This document shows, in pieces, positions 10,020-20,940 of a DNA stretch of 43,500 bases. The notes under the pieces are model-generated. The model ran no database searches and was not told the DNA's origin. It was given only the letters and a program-made list of their open reading frames with translations. Numbering within the stretch: position 1 is the first letter of the stretch; every line of letters begins with the position of its first letter. Made by a program: the position numbers and the translations under genes. The stretch is from Prorocentrum cordatum (taxonomy: Eukaryota; Sar; Dinophyceae; Prorocentrales; Prorocentraceae): the NCBI GenBank assembly GCA_963575745.1, contig CAUYUJ010020760.1:190731-234230 (forward strand), read 5' to 3'.

Positions 10020-10240
10020 AGGCGTGAAAGTGGGGGCCGCAAATCCCCCTAGGAGAAGGAGGAGCAGGAGGAAGAGGAGGGGGAGGAGAAGGAGGAGGAG
10101 GAGGAGAAGGAGAGTAGGAGGAGGAGGAGGAAAAGGGGGAGGAGGAGGAGGAGGAGGGGAGGAGGAGGAGGAGGAGGAGGAGGAGGAGGAGGAGGAGGAG
10201 GAGGAGGGAGGAGGAGGAGGAGGAGGAGGAGGGGGAGGGG
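10020..10240 (+). repeat. GGA-rich microsatellite
   Basis: Impure AGG/GGA repeats, purest at about 10,140-10,230, between the 5' end of the LINE and the second retroelement. Bases 10,241-10,355 are unique sequence in which I see no feature. Confidence 0.9.
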
Positions 10241-10362
10241 GGTTTTTCAAGGATTTTTCGTCTGGATCGACGGGGCTCATCGTCGCCACGGCTGGGTCAT
10301 CCTCGAATTTCTGCCCAAAACGCACCGCGGGAGAGGTCTGGGGGCATATTCCCTATGGAGGC

Positions 10363-10645
<283 letters not shown>

Positions 10646-12637
10646 GTGGCCAGGCAGTGGTTCACGCGCAACCTGGGCGACAGGGACAAAGTTTTCGTGA
10701 AGTTGGACCTCTCGAACGCTTTCAACACCCTGGACCGGAGGGCCGTCCTCAGAGCAGTGCACGAGGACTTTCCCGCACTGGCACCTTGGGCGGACTGGTG
10801 CTACGGCAGCCCCTCGCTACTCTTCCTCGGCAAGCAGACGCTGCGCTCCGAGTGCGGTGTCCAGCAGGGCGACCCGCTTGGCCCGCTGCTCTTCTCCCTG
10901 GCACTCCAACGCTGCGCGGAGACGGCGAGCCGCAGCCTCAGGGAGCTTGCCCAGGACGCCGGCCTGGACCTCGTCTTTTTCTACCTGGACGACGGCTGCG
11001 TGGCGGGTGACAGACAGGCTGTGGCGCGCTTCCTCCACCTCGTCGTGGCCGAGCTCGCAGCAGTCGGCCTCGCCCTCAGCACGGGGCCGGGCAAGTGCGA
11101 GGTGGCCCCTTCAGCGGGGGCGGACAGCAACGCGTCCGCGGCGGATTTCCCACCGGGCTTCCGACTGCGCCCCGACAGCTGCTTTGAGCTCCTCGGCGCG
11201 CCCATCGGGAGCGACGATTTCTGCCTCCAGCACACGCAGAAAAGAGTGAAGAAGGCAGCGGAGCTCCTGGGCGCACTGGCCGGCTTGGAGGACGCGCAGG
11301 TAGCCCTGCACCTTCTCCGGCAGTGTGCCTCCTACTGCAAGCTCGGCTACTCGGCGCGCGTGGTGCCGCCCTCCGCCCACACCGAGGCTCTCCTGGAGAT
11401 GGACGCTGCAGTACGCTCCTGCCTGGAACAGCTGGCCGGCGCTTCCCTCACCGACGACTCCTGGGCCCAAGCGCAGCTGAAACTGAACAAGGGCGGCTTG
11501 GGGCTGCGCTCCGCTGAGAAGCACTCGCCGGCGGCCTACTTGTCCTCGCGCGCCAAGAGCAGCGAGTTCTGCCGGTCCATGTACGCGGGCTACACAGACG
11601 ACGACGCGGGCGACGCCGGGGCCCTGGCGGCGGCGCTCCAGACCCACAACGCAAGTGTGGCGGGGGCAAACCAGGCTGCGCGCTTCGACTGCGAGACGCA
11701 ATCCAACCAGAAGAATCTCTCGGACCAGGTCGACGACGCCGCGCGCGCCGCCCTCTGGGGCCGCTCCTCGGCCGCGACGCGCGCCCACCTCGCCCTGGTG
11801 GCCGCGCCCGGCGCCAGCGCGCACCTGCAGGCGCCCCCCAGCGAGGCGCTCGGCACAGCGGTCCCGCACAGCTTGATGCAGATCGGGATCAAGCGACGGC
11901 TCCGGGCCCAGCTGATGGACGAGGAAGCGTTCTGCCCAGCGTGCGGGGGAGTCATGGACGTGTACTGCGACTACGCCTTGACGTGCGCCTGCCAGGGCGA
12001 CCGCACGCGCCGCCACAACAAGCTGCGGAACGGCACCTTCTTTGCCGCCCAGGCCGCTGGCTTCTCGGGGGCGGAGCTGGAGCGGCCCGGACTGCTGCCG
12101 CCGCGGGCGCCGGGCGAGGGGCCGAACGCCGAGGAGCCCGACGGCGACGGACTAGACAACGACGGCCGCCGGCCAGCGGATGTCTATGTCCCCCGGTGGC
12201 GCGGCGGGCTCTCGGCGGCCTTGGACTTCGCGGTGACGTCCGGCCTGCGCGCGGACCTCATCGCGCGCTCCGCCGCTGACCCGGCCGCCGCCCTCGACAG
12301 GTACGAGGAGTACAAGCGGCAGCACCAGGGCACGGCGCAGGCTTGCCGCGACGCGGACCTCGCCTTCATCCCAATGGTGGTGGAGGCGCACGGCGGGAGC
12401 TGGGGCGGCGAGGCGCGGCGCGCCTTCGCCGTGCTGGCTAAGCGCGCGGCTGACGCGCGCGGCGAGGAGGCCGCCAGCACGGCGGACAGGATGGCCCAGC
12501 GACTCTCCATCTCCCTACACAGGGAGAACGCGCGGGCCATCCTGCAGCGCCTGCAGCGCCCGCGGCCCGGGGCGACCCCGGCGCGCCTGGCGGCGGCGGC
12601 TGCAGTGGAGGCGGCGGCGGCGGCGGCCGTCGCGTGA
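10646..12637 (+). CDS. 5'-truncated reverse transcriptase with restriction-like endonuclease (R2/CRE-type)
   Basis: Open from the AAGGAG array to TGA at 12,635-12,637 (residues numbered from the ATG at 10,355). RT palm motif A KLDLSNAF has D118; motif B is [12 protein letters not shown] at 168-179; motif C is FFYLDDG with D212-D213; ELLGAPIG fits the segment after motif D. The finger motifs that should come before residue 98 are missing. The C-terminal third has CPAC at 527-530, C538 to C546, then RHN at 553-555, followed by RPADVYVP (D609), LDFAVTS (D624), EEYKRQH and [10 protein letters not shown]. That order, Cys cluster, RHN, PD, D, K, E, is the restriction-like endonuclease of R2/NeSL/CRE-type retroelements, which usually insert at specific sites. 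It is clearly distinct from the APE-type LINE at 3.9-8.5 kb. Codon use is strongly GC-biased and no frameshift is seen after residue 98. Whether it is expressed is unknown. Confidence 0.75.
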   Translation: MARQWFTRNLGDRDKVFVKLDLSNAFNTLDRRAVLRAVHEDFPALAPWADWCYGSPSLLFLGKQTLRSECGVQQGDPLGPLLFSLALQRCAETASRSLRELAQDAGLDLVFFYLDDGCVAGDRQAVARFLHLVVAELAAVGLALSTGPGKCEVAPSAGADSNASAADFPPGFRLRPDSCFELLGAPIGSDDFCLQHTQKRVKKAAELLGALAGLEDAQVALHLLRQCASYCKLGYSARVVPPSAHTEALLEMDAAVRSCLEQLAGASLTDDSWAQAQLKLNKGGLGLRSAEKHSPAAYLSSRAKSSEFCRSMYAGYTDDDAGDAGALAAALQTHNASVAGANQAARFDCETQSNQKNLSDQVDDAARAALWGRSSAATRAHLALVAAPGASAHLQAPPSEALGTAVPHSLMQIGIKRRLRAQLMDEEAFCPACGGVMDVYCDYALTCACQGDRTRRHNKLRNGTFFAAQAAGFSGAELERPGLLPPRAPGEGPNAEEPDGDGLDNDGRRPADVYVPRWRGGLSAALDFAVTSGLRADLIARSAADPAAALDRYEEYKRQHQGTAQACRDADLAFIPMVVEAHGGSWGGEARRAFAVLAKRAADARGEEAASTADRMAQRLSISLHRENARAILQRLQRPRPGATPARLAAAAAVEAAAAAAVA

Positions 12638-12639
12638 GG

Positions 12640-13170
12640 CGCAAGGGCTGGCGGCGGGCGCCGAGGGCGACGAGGCGAGGGAGGGCGACCAGGAGGAGGA
12701 GGGGTAAGAGGGGGAGGAGGAGCAGCAGGAGAACAACGAAGACGCCATGCGGAGGCAGCGGAGAGGCGCTGAGGAAGCCCCGCGGAGGGCGGCGACCAGG
12801 AGGAGGAGGAGGAGGAGGAGGAGGAGGAGGAGGAGGAGGAGGAGGAGGAGGAGGAGGAGCAGCGGCTGGAGAGCGACGACGAGACCACGAGGAGGCAGCA
12901 GGGAGGCTGCGGGAGCCCAAAGGAGGCTGTCAGGACGACGGCCAGGAGGCAACGCACGACGAGCGTCGAGGAGGAGGAGGAGGGGGAGGAGGACGAGGAC
13001 GAGGACGAGCCGGTGGCCGGTGGCAGCAGGCCAGGAGGAGACCGCAGAGGCCCCCTGCCCGTCCAGCCAGGAAGGAGGAGCCCGCCGAGGAGGAGGAGGC
13101 GCCGCGCCAGAAGCCGCCGCAGACGGAGAAGGCCCTGGAACCGGCCGCTGAGGAGGAGGAGGGGGAGGAG
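12640..13170 (+). repeat. GA/GC-rich low-complexity stretch after the RT ORF
   Basis: GAGG and AGG repeats (a purer AGG run at about 12,805-12,860). Frames are open on several strands only because stop codons are rare in such sequence. No family is recognisable here. Confidence 0.7.
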
Positions 13171-13173
13171 GAA

Positions 13174-13345
13174 ATGGAGCCTGTCAAGAAGTTCCTGGAG
13201 GACCCCGAGGCGTGCGCTGCGGCGAACCCGGTGGCTGCAGCGCCGGCGGCGGGCGGCGGCGGGCGGCGGCGAGAAGAAGGAGGAGAGGAAGGCCGCGGCC
13301 GTGGAGGAGGAGGACGAGGACGTGGTCTTCGACCTTTTCGGCTGA
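13174..13345 (+). pseudogene. C-terminal fragment of ribosomal stalk protein P0-like retrocopy
   Basis: Starting at ATG 13,174 the frame gives EPVKKFLEDPEACAAANPV and then an Ala-Pro-Gly hinge. After a one-base slip in the GGCGGGCGG run near 13,265 it continues EKKEERKAAAVEEEDEDVVF, DLFG and stop at 13,343-13,345. Eukaryotic P0 has the same order: a VKxFLxDPxAFxAAxPVAAA block, an Ala-rich hinge, a Lys/Glu stretch and an acidic tail ending in a GFGLFD-like peptide, which recruits translation factors to the ribosome. The large N-terminal L10-like part is absent, so at best this is a 5'-truncated, frameshifted copy. The alternative is a chance match in GA-rich sequence, which I think less likely because both blocks fall in the right order and spacing. 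Confidence 0.5.
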
Positions 13346-13381
13346 GCGCACCGCGTTTGCCGCCGCGCCACCTCCTTCCTC

Positions 13382-13434
13382 GCGTCCTGTGCTTCGCGAC
13401 CCACGCCTTCTGCATTCCTGTGGCAACGCGGTCC
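13382..13434 (+). repeat. Dispersed 50-bp motif, copy 1
   Basis: TGTGCTTCGCGACCCACGCC, then TTCTGCATTCCTGTGGCAAC, lying 35 bases after the P0-like stop. It is closely similar to 21,978-22,022. It could be a piece of shared 3' untranslated sequence or a small dispersed repeat. Confidence 0.6.
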
Positions 13435-13437
13435 TTA

Positions 13438-13680
13438 GAAGGAGAAGGAGAAGGAGAAGGAGAAGGAGAAGGAAGGGTAGGAAGGAGGGGAAGGAAGGAG
13501 AGGGAGGGGAGGAAAGGGAGGGAGAGGGAAGAGGGAAGGGGAAGGGGCGGGGGAGCGGAAGGTGGAGAGGGAGGGGAAAGAGGGGAAGGAGAGGATGGAA
13601 GAGATTGGAAGAGAATGAGAGAAGGGAGGGAGGGAGGGAGGGAGGGAGGGAGGGAGGAAGAGAGGAAGGAAGGGAGTTGA
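13438..13680 (+). repeat. GGGA/AAGGAG purine-rich repeat tract
   Basis: Starts with a short AAGGAG array (13,438-13,470), continues as irregular AGGGA purine sequence and ends with about ten GGGA units at 13,622-13,665. Confidence 0.9.
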
Positions 13681-14160
13681 GAAATCCACAGGGCAGAGAA
13701 GGAAGATGAAGAACGTAGCTCGATCCGCGAGGCGTTGCAGTCCAAACTCCTGGCTCTGTGGCTGCACATGATAATCGCTCTGGCGAACCTGGACTCGAGA
13801 GAGCAGCGAGAGGGCCTGCAAAGAGTACGCGTCCGCGCGCTGCGGACGCCAGCGAATCCAACGCCGCGTCTCTGGGAGTCGGAGGCCAGACTACGAGGCG
13901 AAAGGGCCGTCCAAGGCGACACAGGGACATCTTCAGTAGATGTTCAGGCGAAGAGGTGGAGGAAAAAGAGGAGGAGGAGGACCAAACGTAATAGAATCGG
14001 ACCAGCACTCCTCGGCCGGCGGACCAGATCGGCCACTGCTGCAGATGCACACCCGCTCGTCGTTCGCGCTCGGACTGCACCTGTTGGAGCGCGCTTGATG
14101 GAATACTGGTCGTCACCAGTGATGGCACAGACTGTGATGAGGCAGAGGTGGATGTCGAGT
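13681..14160. other. Unassigned stretch
   Basis: Mixed-composition sequence with short open frames on both strands. No recognisable family, RNA gene or repeat apart from a brief AGGAGG run near 13,960. Confidence 0.3.
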
Positions 14161-14460
14161 TCAAGTCAAGCCTCCGCAGCGTCTGGAGCTTGAGGAGTCA
14201 TTCTGGAATGCCACGGTCAGCACCATGGGGACCAAGGCGAGGACCGTCTCACGCGTGGACTGTGGGGTGTCGTTGCTGGTGAGATACTCCACTGCAGCAT
14301 CAAGTCGTGCCTGGCCCTCAACGGGAGCCCTGAAGACACCACCTGGGTGCAATCGCCAATGCAGCTCCGAAATAACCAGTTCAACTTGGGCACTAAGAAA
14401 CAAGTCATAGATGCATTCCAGAGCCAACAACAAGGCAATGCCGGTTTGTCCGAAGACGCC
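14161..14460 (-). CDS. Unrecognised gene-like fragment
   Basis: About 95 codons to a stop at 14,161, with balanced, protein-like composition unlike the surrounding repeats: GIALLLALECIYDLFLSAQ, then VELVISELHWRLHPGGVF, RAPVEGQARLDAAVEYL and ETVLALVPMVLTVAF. It looks mostly helical and amphipathic. Upstream the frame runs into the reversed GGGCC array, so the true 5' end is missing. I do not recognise the family. It may be an exon remnant or a retrocopy; no SL relic is visible next to it. Confidence 0.3.
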   Translation of the reverse strand, partial: GVFGQTGIALLLALECIYDLFLSAQVELVISELHWRLHPGGVFRAPVEGQARLDAAVEYLTSNDTPQSTRETVLALVPMVLTVAFQNDSSSSRRCGGLT

Positions 14461-14716
14461 CCAAGCCAGCCCCCCAGGAGGCTCCTGACGGCCCAAGATG
14501 GCCTCGAGACAGCCCGAGACTGAGTCCACGAGGACCCCAACACGTCCCCAGACGGCCCCAACCTCCCAGAAGGCCGAGAGGGGCCCAAGACGGCCCAAGA
14601 CGACTCGAAGACGGCCACAGAGGGCCCCAAGAAGGAACCAAGACAGCCTAAGATGGTCCCAACACGGCCCCAGGTCGACCCCACAGGAGCCCAAGACAGC
14701 CCCAAGGCGGCCCAGG
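14460..14716 (-). repeat. GGGCC array, reversed block
   Basis: CCCAAGACGGCCC-type units, the complement of the block at 100-2262, over about 250 bp. Confidence 0.85.
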
Positions 14717-14837
14717 TAGGTCTCATGAGAGCCCCTTCAGACACAGAGACGATAGGTGTCGCACGCTACGGCCTTCTGGCCGATGCTCCACAAAGGGCTG
14801 TGCTGGCACGGTGGCGGAACTTGCCACAGGCAACTTG

Positions 14838-15445
14838 AAACGCGCCAGACACATGCGCGCCAGATGCATGTTCGACATTAACGCCCCCCTCCAAGCACAC
14901 ATTGACACGTGCGAAGAATCCAACACCCCCGTGTTGGATTCCCCCTCTGGACGACTGGCACCTACGCAGGTGACAAAAACTGTGCAACATGCACCCGTGT
15001 CAGACGCATGCTCGACACAACCTCTATGCGCTCGTATATGCGCGTGTGACGGATTCAGCGCGGAGCTTCGAAAGGAACTTCTGAAATGCTTCAGGGCACA
15101 CGTATTGGAAGCAGTTTAAAAAAAGGCCTGCTGGAACACGCTGCAGCTCAAAGCAAGCCGCAGCGGGGATTCCGGCCGGAAGCCAGAACGAGCTCTGGGG
15201 CTACCTTGCGCTGCCAGCTTCTAATCTGAAACTCTCTTGGCTCTCAGAGAGCTATCCGGGAACTAACTGCACACTGCGACCGAACTGGACGCCGGCAGTA
15301 ACCCGTCAACCTGACTACCGACGGGAACCTCGTATTAATTCCCTTGGCGCCTACAGACCTGGAAATACGTGCTAAACTCAAGCGCGCCAGACGCATGTTC
15401 GTTCACCTCTCTCCGCACGCGCGCTTGTGAAGAAGCCGACGTCTG
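14838..15445 (+). repeat. Three diverged copies of a 60-70-bp dispersed repeat
   Basis: CGCGCCAGATGCATGTTCGA near 14,857, GTCAGACGCATGCTCGACA near 14,998 and GCGCCAGACGCATGTTCG near 15,380 each begin a similar stretch that ends in a GCGCGTGTGA- or GCGCTTGTGAAGAA-like sequence. Spacing is irregular (about 140 and 380 bp). Between them is anonymous sequence. Confidence 0.5.
14916..14941. other. Perfect 11-bp hairpin
   Basis: GAATCCAACAC, loop CCCC, GTGTTGGATTC. It has no T-run, so a terminator reading is not supported. Confidence 0.75.
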
Positions 15446-15935
15446 CTGCTCGACGCCCCTCCGACGCAAAGAGAACACTGGGCCCGAGACCTTGCCAAGA
15501 GAAAAACGCGACAGGGCCAGTGTAAGCAACGGAAGGCATGGACGGCAAGAAAGCTTGAGGAGACTTGGCCGAAGCGAGCGACAAGGTTAAACGGTTCAGC
15601 AAAAGCAAGACACCTGATTCCCTGTTTATTTTTCTCTGTGTGAGAGGGCCTGGACGACTCGGGGGGCAAGCCTGCTCCAGCGGCGCGCGGTTGAGACACA
15701 ACACACGACGGCAAAGGCACACAGGCGTTGGAGGCTGATCGGCTACACGCAAGAGTGACCCTGGGTAAGGGTGACCTTTGGTGCGCGGCTTAACGGGGGA
15801 CGCGGGGGGGCCAAACACAAGCGCGCAAGACGCTGCTATCGCATCGCGGTCGGCGATCGGGGGACCCCAATGAGCCCGCACCAAAGACCACTCCGGCGAA
15901 GGGTCACCTTTACGTGTAGTCGAACTTGGAAAATG
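15445..15935. other. Unassigned stretch
   Basis: No gene, RNA or repeat recognised. Two similar motifs, GGGTAAGGGTGACCTTT (15,761) and GGGTCACCTTTACG (15,901), lie close to the foldback element that follows. Confidence 0.3.
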
Positions 15936-16086
15936 GGCACCAACACCAAACTAGGGGGGGTGTCCACCGTGGGAGAAGGACCTTAGACTTTGGCGTTGGG
16001 CAACCCAGGAACCCCGAATATTGCGATCACCGAGATAGGGATGCTCTTGCCTCGGTGGAGGTACGCCGCCGATGTTGGTGTTGTGA
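15936..16086. mobile_element. Foldback (MITE-like) element, copy 1
   Basis: Left arm CACCAACACCAAACTAGG...GTGTCCACCGTGGGAG; right arm, reverse complemented, CAACACCAACATCGGCGG...GTACCTCCACCGAGGCAAGA...CTCGGTGATCGCAATATT. The arms pair imperfectly over about 65 bp around an AATATT centre. The right arm matches copy 2 at 40,630-40,823 closely (ACACCAA, TCGGCGGTGT, CCTCCACCGAGG, GATCCCGATCTCGGTGAT), so the two are one family. There is no coding capacity. Mobilisation by an unseen transposase, or hairpin-driven copying, is inference. Confidence 0.7.
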
Positions 16087-16089
16087 TTG

Positions 16090-16595
16090 GTTGAGGGGGG
16101 GCAAAGGCGGTCATTCCTGGAGAAATGACCCTGCGACGTACCCAACCCTTCGCCACCAAGAGGTGCTACAAGGTGCGCCGACAATCGCGTGACAACGGCA
16201 CTGCAAGAGACGGCGCACGGCGGATATCTATATCGTGCGACGTGTGCATGGACGACTCGCAGAACAGAGGCACAAAAGGCCAGGGGCCGTTGTAATGGGA
16301 ACGAGAAGCAGAAGGATGGCATCGGGGTGGAAGAACGAACACCTCAGAAGACGCAGCGAAATTATGTAGCATGGGCAAAATAATGTTACATAGATGGAGG
16401 GGCAACCACACATGCCGAAATGCTCAACACCTGCGCGGCCAGCGCTCGGCGTTGCTGCAGCGCCTCGAAAAATGAAAAACTCCCGTTACTAGTGTAAGAA
16501 GCGGTCAAGGCCTCGCTCGCCCGCCAGCCTCTCCGTTTCCTCCCTGCACCTCTTAGTGCGAGCACCAAACGCGCGCAGGCACGCCGCCAGCTCCC
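16090..16595. other. Unassigned stretch
   Basis: Short frames only. No recognisable gene, RNA or repeat. Confidence 0.3.
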
Positions 16596-16735
16596 GAAAG
16601 TGGCAACGGTTTCACACTTCGCAGCCACCCCAGGGATGGCGATGTCTTTTGGGGATCTGCGTGGGACCCCACTGTGTTGGCCCCCCCAGCAACACTCGAA
16701 AGTGGCGACGGTTCCACACTTCGCAGCCCCTAAGA
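16596..16735 (+). repeat. Direct repeat, about 100-bp spacing
   Basis: CGAAAGTGGCAACGGTTTCA at about 16,596 and CGAAAGTGGCGACGGTTCCA at about 16,698, both followed by CACTTCGCAGCC. Confidence 0.7.
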
Positions 16736-16868
16736 GGGATGCGAGAGGAAAGATCAGAGAGCAGAGCGGGGAGGGGACGGCAGGAGAAGGAGAAGGGAGT
16801 CGGCACCCCACTGCTGCGTTTTCAGAGCGAAAACCCAACCAAGGTAGGGTTGGGAGTAAAGTTAGGGC

Positions 16869-17346
16869 TTGGGTTCGGGAGGAGGGAAAGTTAGAAGTTC
16901 GAGCTTAGAAACCAACGAAAGCAAGAGTTTCAAAAAAAGTTCAAAGTTCAGGGAGTTTCTGGACAAAAAGTTCAAATGTTTCAACAGGGCTTGTGAAACA
17001 AATCGGGAGCCCACGAAAAGCTCACACACGCGCTCTGGATATTCGGGACTTCTTCGCCGCCGAACTTTATCCAAACTTCTTCCGATCTTCAAGATTACAG
17101 CAAGGTTGAACCTAAACGTTATAGAAGCATTGGCCTTGAGCTTTTTCCGGACGCATGATTCTTTGACATGGGGCCCGCTCGCGCCGCCTCCACCAACTGC
17201 AGTCTTGGTGCTGGAACCAACATCCTGGGCCTCCGAAGGGGAGCACCTGCGCGCACAGCTGCACGGCGATGGCAGGCGGAGCGCACGAGCGGGTGCACAC
17301 GACGGGCTGGGGCCGACAAGCTGGGGGGCGCGCAAACACGGATTAG
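16869..17346 (+). other. Open stretch with no recognised product
   Basis: A frame of 251 codons is open from ATG 16,869 to 17,624, with a Lys/Ser/Phe-rich beginning (SFKKSSKFREFLDKKFK). It later runs straight through the perfect hairpin at 17,347-17,388 and has no recognisable domain. I do not call it a gene. Confidence 0.2.
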
Positions 17347-17388
17347 CGATCCATGGATTTGGCGCGCGGTCGCCAAATCCATGGATCG
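17347..17388. other. Perfect 18-bp hairpin
   Basis: CGATCCATGGATTTGGCG, loop CGCGGT, then the exact reverse complement. No sequence decay in 36 arm bases. It may be the core of a small inverted-repeat element or a protein-binding palindrome; flanks give no further clue. Confidence 0.85.
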
Positions 17389-17389
17389 G

Positions 17390-17881
17390 GGGAGGTGCCC
17401 TCCCCAAAACGCGGCCCGTGCCGCCCGGCGGCGGAGATCCGCGATTCCCAATGAAATCGGGACCCGTCACTAATCCACGCCACCTTAATCCATGTTTGGG
17501 ATCACCCGACAAGCCGCCTCAGCCGAGACTGCCCGGGGAGTGGCCCAGGCAGCTCGTGCGCGCGTCTTTTTGTGCGACAGCTCGGCCCTGGCGCCGCATC
17601 CTGCTCGCCGCATCTCTGCAGTAGGAGCTCGACCACAAGAAATCTTCCCACAAGAAACCCAACGCTGAGACCCCAGGACGTCCATTGATTTTTGCTGTGG
17701 GAACGTCACGCGTTCCACAGCAGAACCATCGAAACCCAAGAAACCCAGGGCACCCTGGAGGCAAGCAGGGTGTTTCTTGGCATGGGTTTCCACCTTATTC
17801 CCCCTCGCCAACACCAACATGTCTCGGCGCTGGCCCTGCAGCTCACGCGCGTGCCGTGCGCATCACGACCCAAATGAGAAG
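17390..17881. other. Unassigned stretch
   Basis: No recognisable gene or repeat. It ends at a poly(A) tract and could be the body of a polyadenylated retrocopy, but no coding match, SL relic or flanking duplication was seen. Confidence 0.25.
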
Positions 17882-17897
17882 AAAAAAAAAAAAAAAA

Positions 17898-17966
<69 letters not shown>
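17882..17966 (+). repeat. Poly(A) tract
   Basis: Sixteen A, one C, then 68 A. Either a retroposed tail in plus orientation or an expanded homopolymer. Confidence 0.95.
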
Positions 17967-17967
<1 letters not shown>

Positions 17968-18747
17968 ATTTTACCCGAACGCGTGGTGTTCTCCCCAGTG
18001 CCAGGGTTTTCATACGACACCAGGCAATACCCCCACTTCGTGGGGGGGCATTACAAGCTCTACCAAATATCCAAACGACTCTTCGCGACCACCCAAACCC
18101 AGCTTCCCGCCCTATGACGTTGGGACACTTCACTTCGTGGCGTGCGGACGACCGTGGCTACTACACTGGCGTGGGGTACACACCCACAGAACCCAATGGT
18201 TTTTGGAGATTTCGGCGTGCGCGCGCGAAGAAAAAACGAATGTGTCCCGCATGGTATTATTTGACAGGGATGATGGCCCTGGCAGGTGCGCAACCGTTGT
18301 CGCAGAAGTTCGAAAAAGTTGCTCGCAAAAGCCCGTTTGACAGAAATGTTTAAAAAGTGTTGGGTTTCCTACGAATCCGCAAGAGCGCGCGGGATGAGAT
18401 TTTGACATTTTTTTGTTGAAAAACCATTGGTTTTTTGATGTTTTTATGTTAAAATCGCTCCGAACACTAAGCTTTTGGAAGGATTTCGTCTTGCGCGCGC
18501 GAATGTCCACTTTACCTTATTTTTTGCAAGGGATTCTTGAAATTTGATTATATTAGAACAAGAAATGTCATTTTATAGTGTTTTTTGCAAGGGAAAGCGG
18601 GGGGGAACAAAACAACCGGATCTTGATCACATCGAATTACCTGAGGCTTCCTCACGAAAATGATGAAAACGTGGCTGCGGCCTAGGCGCGGCGGGGGGGG
18701 CGCGCACCAGGGGGCCCAACAATAATTATTCTTTAGAATTAATAATG
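17967..18747. other. AT-richer unassigned stretch
   Basis: Unusually AT-rich for the window between 18,340 and 18,600. TTTTTTGCAAGGG occurs twice, near 18,520 and 18,580. No gene recognised. Confidence 0.35.
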
Positions 18748-18749
18748 TT

Positions 18750-18806
18750 CAACAACAACAACAACAACAACAGCAACAGCAACAGCAACAACAACAACAA
18801 CAACAA
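18750..18806 (+). repeat. CAA/CAG trinucleotide run
   Basis: CAACAACAA interleaved with CAG units, followed by AATAAATAAATATATATA. Confidence 0.95.
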
Positions 18807-18841
18807 AATAAATAAATATATATATATATATCAATAAAAAA

Positions 18842-20034
<1,193 letters not shown>

Positions 20035-20362
20035 CCACCTCGCCCTCCATCCCCCAAGCGCCCTCCCCCTCGAGCTGCGCAGCTCAGCCTCATCACCGCC
20101 TCCTATGTGGCGGCATCCGAACCCCTGCCCCACCAATCGGGCCTCCTGAATCGATGAAGTCCGGGGGTAGGGTTCCGACTTCGCCACGCGCTCGACGAAT
20201 TCCGAACCATACCCCCGCCGCCCATCGAGTTGCCCGAATCGTTGATCGGCGAGGGTAGGGCTCGGATTTCGGCGCCGACTCCGACCCACCTCGCCCTCCC
20301 TTCCCCAAGACCGCCCTCCCGAGCGGCTCGGCTCGGCCTCCTCACCGCCACTCGGGGGCGTC
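20035..20362 (+). repeat. Direct repeat, 251-bp spacing
   Basis: CCACCTCGCCCTCCATCCCC, continuing to a GCTCAGCCTCATCACCGCC-like end, at about 20,035-20,101; a close copy starts at 20,286. Confidence 0.75.
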
Positions 20363-20424
20363 CAAGAAGGGGTTCGCAAAAAGCATGACCCGAGGCGCGT
20401 GCACGGACGAGGGGAGGACCAGGG

Positions 20425-20533
20425 GACGTGCAGAAATAAGAAGAAGAAACAGAAGAAACAGAAGAAGAAGAAGAGAAAGGAGGAGGAGGAGGAGGAGGAG
20501 GAGGAGGAGGAGGAGGAGGAGAAGAAGAAGAAT
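20425..20533 (+). repeat. AAGAAG/GAGGAG microsatellite
   Basis: AGAAG-type repeats, then about 13 GAG units, then AAG units. Confidence 0.95.
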
Positions 20534-20534
20534 A

Positions 20535-20882
20535 TGCAGAAGAAGATTGCCATGAGATCCGGCCATGATATCGTGTCCCCAGCCATGACATTATCCCCCC
20601 CCCCTGCGGTTGGAACTTCTGCGCGAGCGTGTCGTCACGGCGGCCCCGGCGACACGCTGTGCCCTGCGAGCGGATGGCGCGCCGCTCGGCCCCGCGGGGC
20701 GGGAGGCTCGGAGAGGCTCGGGACGTGGAAGCCCGGGGACCGCGCCGTGGGCAGCGTGCCGCGCCAAAGCGTGGTGGGCCGGAAATTGCGGAGCGGCACG
20801 CTGACCAAAGAAGCCCGACCGTGTGTTCCCCTCTTGGGAGACGCCCCCTAACCACGAAAGAAAAAATAAAACAATCGAAACA
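20535..20882. other. Unassigned stretch
   Basis: GC-rich sequence without recognisable gene or repeat. Confidence 0.3.
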
Positions 20883-20940
20883 CAAAAAAAACAAACAAAC
20901 AAACAAACAAACAAACAAGCAAACAAGCAAAACAAAAAAG
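20883..20940 (+). repeat. AAAC tetranucleotide repeat
   Basis: About 12 AAAC units with some AAGC variants. Confidence 0.95.

Noticed and set aside
12184-13404. 406-codon open frame on the minus strand
   Set aside because: Opposite-strand shadow of the RT ORF and of GA-rich repeats, with Ser/Leu/Pro low complexity and no domain.
14916-14941. Hairpin as a transcription terminator
   Set aside because: No T-run follows, and intrinsic terminators of this kind are bacterial.
16869-17624. 251-codon ATG-led open frame
   Set aside because: Runs through a perfect hairpin, has no recognisable domain, and GC-rich sequence makes such frames common here.
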